This document shows positions 24,001 through 34,230 of a stretch of DNA of 64,000 nucleotides, piece after piece. Origin of the DNA: Deuterostichococcus epilithicus (Eukaryota > Chlorophyta > Trebouxiophyceae > Prasiolales > Stichococcaceae); NCBI GenBank assembly GCA_033439295.1, contig JAVTLE010000010.1, forward strand, positions 1,674,001 through 1,738,000. Reading direction: 5' to 3'. The position numbers and the translations under genes are program-made. The number at the start of each line of letters is the position of its first letter. The stretch's first letter is position 1. The notes under the pieces were generated by a model. The model saw only the letters and a program-made list of their open reading frames with translations, had not been told where the DNA came from and did not search any database.

Positions 24001-25236
24001 AAGATGCGCCCAGGCGTGAAGCTGGGGTGCGGCTGCGTCTTTGGGCCCATCGCCCACAACAGATCCGTGTATGTGTGTAGCACCTTCATACCTGCAAATT
24101 GCAAACAGCGTCTGCTTCTGCGTCGTCTTCGAGCCCCTACGCCTCGCTGGGGCAGCATGGGTCCTGTCCGCCGCAATGCTGGAGGCATGAAGTACCTTGA
24201 AGTGGCCAGTGCCAGTGCTCAGCGTCAGGCTGACCAGTACCCAGCCAGCCGGGTGCTGCAAGAGAGAGTTGCTGTGGGCAGGAAACCCACCGCGGCCCTT
24301 CATGCCGTTTGCTTTGGCTTCAGCTGTGCTGCACTCCATGACGCCGCACGCGAAGGGGTACGGGTGGCCCGGCACCCGCAGGCACACGGGCGTGCCCTCC
24401 GAAAACTGCGGCAACCCCTGGTCAACGATCACGCCCTGAAGAAACAAGTCCGCGCCGCCAAGCACCTGGTGAATGGGGCAGTGTCGGAAACGCATCAGCC
24501 AAATGTCACCTGCACAGCTAACTCCAGCGGACATCTGCGCACTTGGGCACGGGAATGTATGAGGGTGCCAAGCCAGCATGGACACAGCTGATGCCAGCCG
24601 CCATGCGTCCCACCTTGGGGCTGACTTCGGAGTAGGTGAGCAGCGATGGCAGTGCGTCTGGACACCTCCACAGCGTGTAAACCGTCGGCAGCAGCTGGTC
24701 GTGCACCTGCGCCCCAATGTGGCAAGTTTTGAACCGAAAACCTCGGCGGCACCGCCCTTTGGACCCATCTTGCACGCCTAAACCCGGCATGCGTCTTCAG
24801 GGACGCGTTCTAGCCGTCCTGCTCTGCTGCGCATCTGATAGCACACGGGCCCGCGATGGGGCTGGTGCCGGCGAAAGCCAAAACTCCTCACCTCGAAGAA
24901 CAGCGGCGGACCGCCATCTGCCAGGGAGTACACTGTCGCCCTGTTGGCGAGCTTCTGCATGGTCACTGAGGCCTTGGGCGGCACCAGCGCATCGATCGCC
25001 GCATCTGACAGCGCCGGGCAGGCCGCCGCCGCATCGGTACGCAGCTTCTTGACGTCTTTACCTGAATGATCAGTGTGTGATGTCGACCCTGTTCGGAAGT
25101 TGTTCAACATACGCCCTGGGTTCATGCTGCATCTGGACATGTGCCGCCGCACGCCGCAGCTGCATGTGGCTGGATGGACAATCCACCAACCCGAGAGGAC
25201 TCGTGACGTGACGACGGAAGCGTTCTTCTTGAACAT
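21099..25236 (-). CDS. EIF2D: Translation initiation factor eIF2D (ligatin)
   Basis: Cytosolic factor that delivers or removes tRNA at the ribosomal P site during non-canonical initiation and recycling. Exons 5' to 3': 25191-25236, 24892-25061, 24614-24706, 24291-24465, 23994-24091, 23471-23825, 23185-23270, 22946-23041, 22226-22397, 21957-22048, 21654-21750, 21369-21473, 21099-21211. The sum is 1698 bases, 565 residues, near the human 584. The N-terminal DUF1947/PUA part shows MFKKNASV, LLPTVYTLWRCPDALPSLL, VLGGADLFLQGVIV and GMKVLHTYTDLLWAMG. Next comes a low-complexity Ala/Ser linker, then the SWIB-like region (MTSDFQSKHMIPSLPEG, KKTTFKKLAKLL, HIVGVNRSHPLY). The C-terminal SUI1 domain has KHITRLSGMEAFAIDPEELA, QRRFQSSASVTKLPGK and EIALQGDQL, ending YITSKSRSKG. 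Intron 7 appears to use a GC donor (CAG|GCGAGC). Confidence 0.95.
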
Positions 25237-25634
25237 TTTGTCAGCAGGCGGCCCTCAAGGTGGGAACGGGCTGCTGAACAGCTGTGAACGGGGCGCGCCG
25301 TCTCCAGACATAGGCGTGCACTCCACGCTGCAGCAGGAGCAGCCGCTCAGTCCTACTGCTGCCAAATGCACTGTGCCCACGACAGGCTTGAAAATGATGA
25401 CATAGAACTTCACGGTCGCTACATTTTGCTGCTGGGTTGGGTTGACCCGCAAATTCCAAAACCCGAACGCCACGTGCCATGCCTCACGTGCCGTGCCGCA
25501 TCTGCAGCTTCCCCGCAGGCCATCGGGCCCGTGGCAATCTCGCAAAGCAGAAGAATTGTTCAAAAGGACCGTTCTCAGCTGATCAAGTGCATACTGTTGG
25601 CCAACGCTGCTGATTTGCTTGCTGCGCACTCGAA
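25237..25634. promoter_or_regulatory. Short divergent promoter region
   Basis: About 400 bases separate the eIF2D start (minus) from the start of the small plus-strand orphan, so both promoters should lie here. I recognise no TATA box or defined operator. Confidence 0.4.
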
Positions 25635-27126
25635 ATGGCACCGACCACCAAGGTGAGGTGCAGCGGGTGCAGCCGTGTGCACCTGCTTCTGCACGACTGG
25701 TGAAACGAGCGTAGCATGTAAATCGTAAAGTTTGAAGTCCGGCTGCGTTCCGTTGAATGACTGACGCCTCGACCGTGGTCAACACACAAGAACATCTCCT
25801 ATGCATGCGTGCATGCATGCACGCATTGGGTCACTGAACCTCACAAGAAAGCAACGGTCACGGAGTTGATTTTAAACTTCAACTGCGTTTTCTACACGCT
25901 GCAGGGCACGAAGGTGTTTGACTCTGCAGCCACAAAGGTCGGTGCGCAGCTGTCCCGCTGTTGGAACGTGTGTAGTGCACGAACGCCATCGCTGCGTGAC
26001 TGTCCCGTCTTCCGAGATGCCTCCAGTGCGGTGCGATAGTTGTGACGCTGTGCCTCAGGTCCCGAAGGGCTTCAAGAAGATCATTGCCGTGACCACCGCT
26101 GTGGGCATCGACCAGCATGGACAGGATCCAACGGTGCTGGATTCCTCTCATCCTCTGTCTGAGATTGTATGCATCGACCCTGAGGCCAGGTCGCTGATCA
26201 CCCCCTACGTTGCTGATTACCCCCTCACAGATGCGCAGGCTGCAGCTGTGAAGGCGGTGCGGCAGGCGCTGGAGCAGGTTTCATTGCCAGCCGCGCTGGA
26301 TCTGGCGCCGAACGGTGTGGAGGGGGTGAAGGCCAAAATCAAGATCGCTACGCCCAACCCGGTGAGTGCGGCTCTCTGGATTGAGTCGACAGGCCAACGA
26401 CATGTGCCTCTCCCTGCGGAGCACTCGCCTTGTTGCTGCGCGATGCAGTCACTTAGCCTCACACAATACAAACCAGCTTCGCCTGATTCTGCAGAAATCT
26501 GTTGATGTGGAGGCGCTGAAGGCTCTCGTGCCGTACTCATCAGTGGAAGTGAAGGTGCGAGACGACTCGGGTGAAGAGTGGTTGTCTCTGGTGATTCTTG
26601 CTGAAAGCATTCCATACTGGCATAGGCCCCCGACCAGTAGCAATGACAGCCTACATGCTTCTCCGGCAGTGCACATTGCTCAACGCTTGCTGCTTTGTTG
26701 AATATGACAGGTCGTGGGCGGTGGCCTCCGGTGGCACTCGGGAATCATCGTTCCAAAGCTCGGTGAGCAAACATGCAGAAACCGAGCCTAGACCTGCATG
26801 ACGAGTATGCGACGCCGACTGTGCGGTATTGATATCAGGCAGCAGATGCGTCGCCCTTGCATCCGGTTGCCACACAGCTATCCCCAGGGATCAGTTTACC
26901 TTCATGTTGCGGTGCCGCAGGTGACCCCGCAGCGGATGCGCAGATAGACGCTGACACATCTGATGACGACGAGCCAGCAGTGACCAGCGCGGACGAATTC
27001 CAGGTGTGTTAGTCGTGATGGCATGCTGCAGTTTTTTCGCAATTGCATGTCTGATACGAGCGTCACGCCGAGACATGTTGTGCGTTGATGCAGGTCGCTA
27101 TTGCTGCTGTGCGCATCGGATTTTGA
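25635..27126 (+). CDS. Small protein of unknown function, 193 residues
   Basis: A consistent seven-exon model: 25635-25652, 25905-25937, 26059-26361, 26495-26554, 26711-26762, 26921-27003, 27094-27126. The sum is 582 bases with all phases joining. The protein starts MAPTTKGTKVFDSAATKVPK. It continues with a predicted alpha/beta core (KKIIAVTTAVGIDQHG, SEIVCIDPEARSLI, AVKAVRQALEQ, VKAKIKIATPNPKSVD, VVGGGLRWHSGIIVPKLG), then an acidic segment (DADTSDDDEP), and ends VAIAAVRIGF. I do not recognise the family. The start was chosen because its codons run directly into a GTGAGG donor. A TGTAA lies about 95 bases after the stop. Confidence 0.65.
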
Positions 27127-27221
27127 TGGAGTCGCTGGCCACTGGCCCACTTTTACGACAAGCAGACAGATTTCGACACCGCATGCGATGGACGAGTTGC
27201 GAAAGATTTGCCAGTTCCTCT

Positions 27222-27226
27222 TGTAA
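27222..27226 (+). other. TGTAA, candidate polyadenylation signal
   Basis: The pentamer lies about 95 bases after the stop of the small orphan gene, within the sequence cttgtaaaatg. Spacing fits a chlorophyte signal, but this is a single weak motif. Confidence 0.35.
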
Positions 27227-27279
27227 AATGTACGACTGAGACTGCCGTCATGTGTGGTCGGGCACGAGGCCCTCCAGAA

Positions 27280-29295
27280 TTATGCGGCCGACTCTAGCAC
27301 CAGTTCTGCAGTATATCCTGCATCAGACTTTACCGCCGCATCCTGCATACTGTTCTCGCAACCCCTCTGGCAGCAGGTCGGCCACCTGAAGCAGCTCGAA
27401 AGGTGGCGATGGCTGGTCCAGGTGATCCTGCAGCATCGTGAACGAGCTTTTAGGCTCAATGCGCACCACAGGCAAGTCATCACGGACAGTCGACATGACA
27501 AGTGAGCGTTGTACAGGTGGGCAAACATCAGCACCTGCCACTCAGACTCCGCCATCTCTCGCAGCTGCAGAGTTCTTGTAAACACCTGTGGCCAAAAGCA
27601 AAGCTTAACCTAAGCGCAGTGATGTTGTATATCCCGTTGATTACCAGCACGCCAAAGTGTGGCAATGAACAGCACTCTCAAGCAGGGAGCAGCTCACCCC
27701 CCAGGCGTCCACAATGACCTCTGGCGGTCCCCGTGCGACCGACACCCAGTGCCCGTTCCGCAGCTCATGCAGGTAGAACCGCCACCTGCCCGCATATCAA
27801 GCGAGATACCGCAAAGCTTTCTCACGCATACGCCTCGGCATTCCGCTTCCCCGCTCTCAATAGCCGGCCTCCATGGTTTCAGCATTGGCAAGCGTCAGAT
27901 ATTTGCTCTAGCCCACATCATGGGTTGCAAAGATATTCTTTTGCAGCCCACCTGGGCTGCTCGACTCCATCAATCCACAGCCGCGCCGTCGCGCTGGCGC
28001 CACTGCTGTTGATGCGGAAGGCCGCCCGGCCCATGTCGAACTCGATGCCGTCGCCCCTCGCTTTGACCAGCGCCTGCGTGCTAGGCCAGGAGAACATCGT
28101 CAGCCTTTGTGCGAGATGCCGGAAGCAGCGGACTGGACTCAGATTGCACATATCATGTACTCGGAGTGATGCGCCAGCACCTCAGTGGCGATTGGTAGCT
28201 CTCAACACTATCTCTGTAACGAGCTGTTGTTATGATCGGCAGCACTTTAAGATAAATCACGACAATCGAGTAGGAAGTATTGTCAGCTAGTGTGGACGAT
28301 ATGAGTCATCAGCATCATGCCTTAATCCCAATCACCCTGAGTGCGACTGAAAGGTGTGTGATTCCCCTCTTTCCTCTCTCCCTCGCACACAGATCGAGCC
28401 GAGACTCAGCAGACCTCACAAGAGCAGCTGGCGACACACCTCCTTCAGGCTCCAGTGTTGCCTAAATGCCGCCGCCTTGCTCTCGTCATCCAAGCCAGCG
28501 CCCCTGATGGCTTGCCACTGCATCAGTGAACGTGGCCTCCGTTTAGGCAATCACGCTCACGAGAGTTGCAGCCTGACTAGTGCATATGAGACTCGGTGCA
28601 CTTGCCTCGTCAGGCGTGAACTGCCGGTCGAAGCTCGCGAAGAACGAATCTAAAGAGTCCTGCTTGGACCGCCGGACCTGCTGCGGCGCTGCCACATCCA
28701 CCCCGCAGATGCAGACTGGCTCCGCTGCCAGCACCACATAGTCCCCCTACACTGTACCAGAGACGTGAGAATCCAAGCCTGCTGCAAGCTGTAGATTGGT
28801 GGTGGATGTCACGGTTGGATGACCAAACGCAGCATGTCTGAGCCCATGGCATAGGTTTACCTCGTGAGAGACGTTGAAGTTGAAGTTCGGTGCCCCAGGG
28901 TGACGCGCGCTGCCCGCATAGAAAGGCTTTTTGCCACGCGTGCGCTGGATGCTGACAGCTTCAAATGGTACGCTTAGCGCATGGGACACGCACTGCAGCT
29001 GCAGCAGCCTGTGCATTTCACATGAGTTGCTTCAGCAGCAGTGAGGCCCACCAGCCGTGCCAGCGACCTTAGGAAGACAACGTCTCTTCTCATAGCCAAA
29101 AACCGGTTGCTGAGATGCAGCAGACCTGCTGACCAAGGCCCGCTTTTGGTCGTCTCGGAACTTGAAGCGTTGCACGGTCTGTCTGCTTTCCGGCGGCAGC
29201 AGGCCCAGCAAGAATTGCCACTCAGAATCTTCAGGAGCCCAGACCGAGATGTCGACAGCCCAGCGCAGCGTGAAGCGAGCCAGTTCTCGGCTCAT
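27280..29295 (-). CDS. 4'-phosphopantetheinyl transferase, AASDHPPT/Sfp type
   Basis: Transfers the phosphopantetheine arm of CoA to a conserved serine on acyl carrier domains. Exons: 29126-29295, 28861-29008, 28606-28746, 28440-28517, 27952-28073, 27698-27785, and a last exon starting 27585. The first six give exactly 249 codons. Visible motifs: LARFTLRWAVDISVW, LPPESRQTVQRFKFRDDQKR, RTRGKKPFY, the signature NFNFNVSHEGDYVVLAAEP, the metal-binding GVDVA, and the split WSLKE|ALVKARGDG motif across an intron. The exon ending FTPDE is followed by GCAAGTGC, a textbook GC donor. The 3' end is uncertain. Exon 7 may read on to 27280, or splice into a frame ending at 27323 (RIEPKSSFTMLQDHLDQPSP). The single-domain length suggests a broad-specificity eukaryotic enzyme rather than a synthase-fused one. 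Confidence 0.9.
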
Positions 29296-29908
29296 CACCG
29301 TGATTTTGACAGGTGATCTGCCGACCACAGTCGGGCTGCAGCCACATACCACCGCGTCTCACGAATAGAAGATGGCTTTTGCAAGAGATCGAGCAGCCAC
29401 CGGGGTTGTCGCGCGCACAATGGCCAGCTGCACCTCGCGAGATCCTGTCCCTGTTCCTCCTCGACGTTTGCACCCCCGCCAGCAGAGCAGACGCGGAGCG
29501 CAGTGATGGCGACTGCGGCAGCAGTCCTGCAGGCTCAAACCCTGAACCCCAAAATCCCTGAACCCGAACTTCTGATTTCCCAACAAGCTGCAAGCTGCAG
29601 GCGAGCAGACAGACACAGAGACAGGCAGGAGGCGGCAGGGGCAGGCAGGTGCGTGGGTGGGGGCAGCGAGGAGGAAGGAAGGGTAGCTGACTGGATCAAG
29701 TACTGGCATGTCACCCTCCAACTTTGCCGCCGCATGCGCCGTTTTGGTGCAATTCACTACACAGCATACCAGCTGGAAAGTGATAAGTATATAGGCTCGT
29801 CTCGAAAAAGACCCCGTCTCGAAAGACCCTTTTGCCCCTCTTGTACAGGTGGCCCAAGTCCAGTTGGAGGTTGGCAGTGTTGACATTCACGTCCTAGACT
29901 CCGTATCG
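29296..29908. other. Intergenic region between two minus-strand genes
   Basis: It lies upstream of the phosphopantetheinyl transferase and downstream of the cyclophilin fusion. A long plus ORF at 29503-29883 has shadow composition and no family resemblance. A purine-rich, CAGACAGA/GGCAGG-rich stretch sits at about 29600-29680, and a short direct repeat (gtctcgaaaaagaccc / gtctcgaaagaccc) at about 29800-29830. Confidence 0.45.
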
Positions 29909-31737
29909 TCACGAGGACCCGCCCACAGGAACGCCCAGCAGCTTTGCCTCAAACTCCTCCGCGGCCACGTCGGCGGCGTCCAGCTCGCCACAATCCGTGA
30001 TGACGATCTTTGAGGCGGGCTTGCCGTCGGGCGACCCCGCATGCGCAACGCGGCTGACGGTGTCAAAGCCGCCAACCACCTGTGCATTCGATGCGGCGGC
30101 CATGATGTTCGGTGCATGGCGCACACGCAACCCAAGGACATTCGTGCCGCCACTGCTGTGCCGCAGTAGCCGATTGGCAGCACATCAGATGACGAGCAGG
30201 AAGCCCGCCAGACCCCTGCCTACAGAGTGGGTGGCTGCCGTCCTGGTGCAGCGGAGGTTGGTGTGCGCACCTTGCCAAATACGGTGTGCTTGCCGTCGAG
30301 GTGCGGCGTCTGGTTGAGCGTGATGAAAAACTGCGACCCGTTCGTGTTCGGACCTGCAGGAGGACAATGCAACAATTTAGATCAGTCAGGCGCTTGCTGC
30401 TGCTGGGTCGCGATGACTGACTGCAGGGTTGCCCAGGCACGTTGCAGGCATTTGGCCCTAGCGCAGTATTGTGAGCTGTCAGCTGGCTCGAGAGGCAAAG
30501 AGGCACACCGGCGTTGGCCATGGACAGCAGAAAGCGGGCATCGTGGGCGATGTCGAAGTTCTCGTCATCAAATGAGCCGCCGTATATTGACTCGCCGCCG
30601 GTTCCGTCGCCTGTGCAGATGCAACGGCAATGTTCTCCCGCCATGCATGTTGCTGTCACTCATGCTGGATCAGGTCATGAGCACAACTCCTAGTGGGGAT
30701 CAGATTACGGGACGACGCTGTGCAGCAGTTGGAAGCACGCAAACGAACCGAAAGTGAAGTCTCCGCCCTGGATCATGAACCCAGGAATGATGCGGTGGAA
30801 GCTGCTGCCCTTGTAGTGCAGCGGCATCCCGTCTGCCGTGGAGCCCTGCACAGCGAACATCGCTCACGTGGCGAGCCGTGCGGTTTCATGACTGTGATCA
30901 TGTCAAGTACCGCACTCGTCCCAAGTCCAGCAGGGCAACGTCTTCAACGGTACGTATATCAGGAGGAACCCCAGGCTCGGCAGCATGGGCAGGGATCGCT
31001 GGCCTGCAGCCATTGAAATTAGAAGGAAAGCGGCGACCACACCTTCTCGCCGGTCGACAGCGCCCTGAAGTTCTCCACCGTCCGCGGCGCCGCGTCGCCA
31101 AACAGGCCCAATGTGACGCGCCCAATGGGCTTGCCGTCTTCCTCCAGGTCCATGAAAACATGTGTCGTGACCGCTGCTGCGGCCGACGCAGAAATATCTG
31201 ACTCCAGGATCTGCAGCCACTCCTCTTGCGCCGCCTTCTCGATGTTAACCTCCACGAAGCGCTGGCCGCTGTCCTCCTCGATGCTCCAGAAGCAGCCTGC
31301 AGCGGCGCTGCACGGTGTCAACGCACCAGGGGGTGTCGATGGCCGCCGGTGGTCAGCAGCTTGCGGCTCGATATCCTTGTCACTGGCCTGTTCCCTGGGC
31401 CTGCGCATGCCAACTTCGACTCTGGCGTGCACATCCACAGCTCCTGTATCCTGTAGTCGTCATACGATGCCACGCACATGCTGCTGTCGCCGCTCTTGCG
31501 GCCTTTGCAGCCAGGTGAACGCTGTCGCTGAAACCAAAGCAGGGTCTGCTCACCGTCAAGCTCGACGCGATGGCCGCCAAAGTCGCCCTCCAGCAACACT
31601 TCGTCATTCACCGCCAGTCGCAGCCGTGCGGGGTGCACCTCCCACTGCACATCCTTGCCGCGGATGTCGGCGCCAATGGGGACTCGCACAAGGATCTCGT
31701 CCGGGCCTTGCTTCCACGCCACTGCCAGCCCCGCTTT
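29909..31737 (-). CDS. CS-domain (p23/NudC-like) and cyclophilin fusion
   Basis: Predicted peptidyl-prolyl cis-trans isomerase with an N-terminal Hsp90-cochaperone-type fold. Exons: 31554-31737, 31043-31296, 30749-30845, 30519-30610, 30271-30353, 29909-30079, and at least one upstream first exon I could not place. The CS domain shows [56 protein letters not shown] and [11 protein letters not shown]. The cyclophilin follows directly: [93 protein letters not shown] and a short tail ending GVPVGGSS. The catalytic Arg (FHRIIP), Phe and Gln are present. The position of CypA Trp121 is His, which usually lowers cyclosporin affinity. No signal peptide can be judged without the first exon. Confidence 0.85.
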
Positions 31738-32190
31738 CTGCACGGGCGGCAGCCCAGCACGTCAGCCTGCACCACGCCGTGGCTGCCGCTGTGCATGGCA
31801 TTTGACAGCAACTCCTCTGATCGCAGGACGTATCGATGGGAGCGCCACGAGACGCTTATTACCTCCTTTAAAGCTGCGCACACATGCAGACCTCGCGAGT
31901 GGCGGCTGCGTGTCCTCAGCGTTGCGGCATTTGGCAGCGGATTGGCACAGCGGCCGGATGTAGACACCGCCTGCGGGGAGGTTCGTAGGTCCATCTTTCT
32001 CAAACTAGCCTGCGCACCGTGCTGTAATGCAGCTCGGGGCTGTATAAGTGCAATCTGGTGGAGCTTTCGAGAACGCCAGATCTTGTCTTGGAGTTCCGAC
32101 ATTGCGTCTGGGTAGACTGCTGCACAACCTTGTTTGCAACCTGCCCACTGACATCGTGAGCACCACTGCATTCCGTTTCTCAACGTCGGG
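31738..32190. promoter_or_regulatory. Divergent region between cyclophilin fusion and RecX genes
   Basis: It should contain the missing first exon of the minus-strand cyclophilin fusion and the promoters of both genes. A candidate minus-strand start near 32100 (MSELQDKIWRSRKLHQ) exists, but I could not splice it convincingly to the CS exon. Confidence 0.4.
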
Positions 32191-33784
32191 ATGCTGCGCG
32201 GCGGTCCCCAGTGCTTTTATCATGGCGCGGCATGCTGCCGCTTGCTGTCGCTGCGCTGTTGGCAGGCAGCCCCCAGCTCCGGCTTGCGCTCGCTTGCGAT
32301 CTCGGCGGATGTCTGCCGCACAGCTTTCGACTCCCTCACCCTGATGCGCTGTTCAGCTCGTAGCTTTGGGCCGATCGGCGCACGGGGTGCAGGGAGCATG
32401 CAGCAGCGGCCATCATGCTTCATGTACACTAGCGCCGTCCGGTGGCAGGATGTCGGCTCCAGCAAGTGTGGCGACGAGCACACCCAGCCAGAGAGTCTTG
32501 AAGATGATGGAGGCGCTTCCTTGCGCAGCAGCAAGGCGAGGTACGCCTGCCGGCAGCGGTGTGTTTGGAGCGCGCCGGTAATCATGCCTGGTCAATCCCG
32601 GCGCAGCCTGCACAGCCATCTGTTCCGCCCGGAGCCTGCTCGTGTCGGCAACGTGATGTGCAGTTGGAGCTGCAAGACCGCTGCAGCATGCTGCACACGC
32701 TGTGTTGCAGGGACAAGCAGGCAAAGGCGGAGCGTCGTGCCACGAACTCTGCGGCGGGCATGCTGTCGCGCCGGCCGCACTCCGAGCGTGAGCTGCGCCA
32801 CAAGCTGGCCGAGCGGGAGCACGAGTCCAGCGCCATCGATGCGGCCATGGAGCGGTTGCAGGAGCTGGTGCGCTGCACGCTCTCCATCCGAGAGTGCCAC
32901 GCCGTGCAGTTGCTGGCCTGCCGGGACCTGGGCGTGTCTGCAACTCGAGCCTGATCCTGCCTTCAAAGCACGGCACTCAATACGCGCTCAATTATGCTGT
33001 GTCCACGGTGCCATCTGTGCCACCTGCAAAACCTGTGACCCCACCGCTTCTCATTGAGTCATTTGCTTTGCACTGCAGGGCATGCAGGACAACAGGGAGT
33101 TCGCTGAGCTGTTTGTGCAATCCAAGTGGCGGCAGTCGCGCTGGGCACCCTCCCGCATCCGTCGGGTGCGCGGCAAAACGGATGCCCGCATGACCAGAGG
33201 CGGCAGCCACTTGCGGCTCTCCACAGCCTGGCAGCCAAGCTTCTGCGTGTCATGCAGGGACCAAAGCACCTGCCTGCAAATCAGCAGAAGGTTTGCCACA
33301 CGGTGTCTCGTACATCCAGGAGCTCGTGTCGAAGGGGCTTGCGCCCGACGACATCACCCACGGCCTGAGGAGCGTCTTTGGTGAGGAGATGCGGATCACG
33401 ATTCCCGCAGCCGATGAGGAGGACGAGGAAGTGACCGTCGACACCAGATTTGGTGCGCTTTGGTGGCCTCTCACACTGAGCGCATGTCGTGCGCAGCAAT
33501 GTCGGCTCTGCCATGTGCGTTCCAGGGTGCTGCCCTAGGCTGGACAGGCAGGTGGTGCCCATTGCATTCCCAGATCATCTCAGCGACAGGCTCACGAGCG
33601 CGTACATTGTCTGTTGTCAGATCCGCGGCACCACCTGCTGGAAGGCGCGCGGCGGCAGGCGGACCTCAGCCGTGGGCTGCCGCACGAGACGCGCAAGCGG
33701 CGGTTGGTCATGTGGCTGCAGCGGCGCGGCCACAGCTGGGACACCATAAGCAGCCTGTTGGACCAGGTCGATCTGGGCAAATGA
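32191..33784 (+). CDS. RecX-family regulator, probably organelle-targeted
   Basis: RecX proteins modulate RecA filaments in bacteria, and plant homologues are presumed to act on organellar RecA. Exons: 32191-32540, 32711-32867, 33079-33165, 33320-33452, 33621-33784. The sum is 891 bases, 296 residues, all phases joining. The N-terminal about 115 residues are rich in Arg/Ser/Ala/Cys and look like a transit peptide plus linker. Three-helix RecX repeats follow: AAGMLSRRPHSERELRHKLA, AIDAAMERLQELGMQDNREF, AELFVQSKWRQSRWAPSRIR, RELVSKGLAPDDITHGLRSV. After an acidic insert (AADEEDEEVTVD) comes the last repeat, RKRRLVMWLQRRGHSWDTIS. The upstream start at 32191 is preferred because it is in frame with exon 1. 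No RecA gene lies in the window. Confidence 0.85.
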
Positions 33785-34230
33785 CACAGGGAGCTAACTG
33801 CGAATGTTCGTGGGTTTTGACGATGAGGTCGTGTATCTGCACCTGGATCAACAAGCCGCATTTCGTTCACAAGGCTCGAAAGAACGGTTTCATTCCCCTG
33901 CTGATCGCCTTCATACGAATGGAGCGGGAGCCCTCTCGCACCCTGAATACATAAATGCATATGTGAGTACGCCTACGCTTGCCTGCACTTGGGTTCAAAC
34001 GCCTGTTGCGGGTTGAGCACGTACGGCTGTGCGCGAGCATCTCTCTTGCGTGTCGCTGAACTGTCATGCTGTTCCCAGCGTCACCGCGCCACACGACCAT
34101 CCGAACCAGCACCGTCAAAACGGGAACAGCCAAGGCTGCTGACGGCTGTCACAAGCAACCGACATCGGCACGTGTTCGCCAGACTGAGGCAGTCGTTGTG
34201 AACATATCTACTGATTTAACACATGTCCGT
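33785..34230. other. Convergent intergenic region, RecX and SEC12-like genes
   Basis: This short region lies between two 3' ends. I see no exon, RNA gene or clear polyadenylation signal in it. Confidence 0.45.

Noticed and set aside
25801-25826. gcatgcgtgcatgcatgcacgcat palindrome as an operator or attachment site
   Set aside because: It is an alternating purine-pyrimidine simple sequence inside intron 1 of the small orphan. Nothing else suggests a regulatory or recombination role.
29503-29883. Plus-strand ORF between two minus-strand genes
   Set aside because: No splice partners, no family resemblance, and it overlaps a purine-rich simple-sequence stretch.
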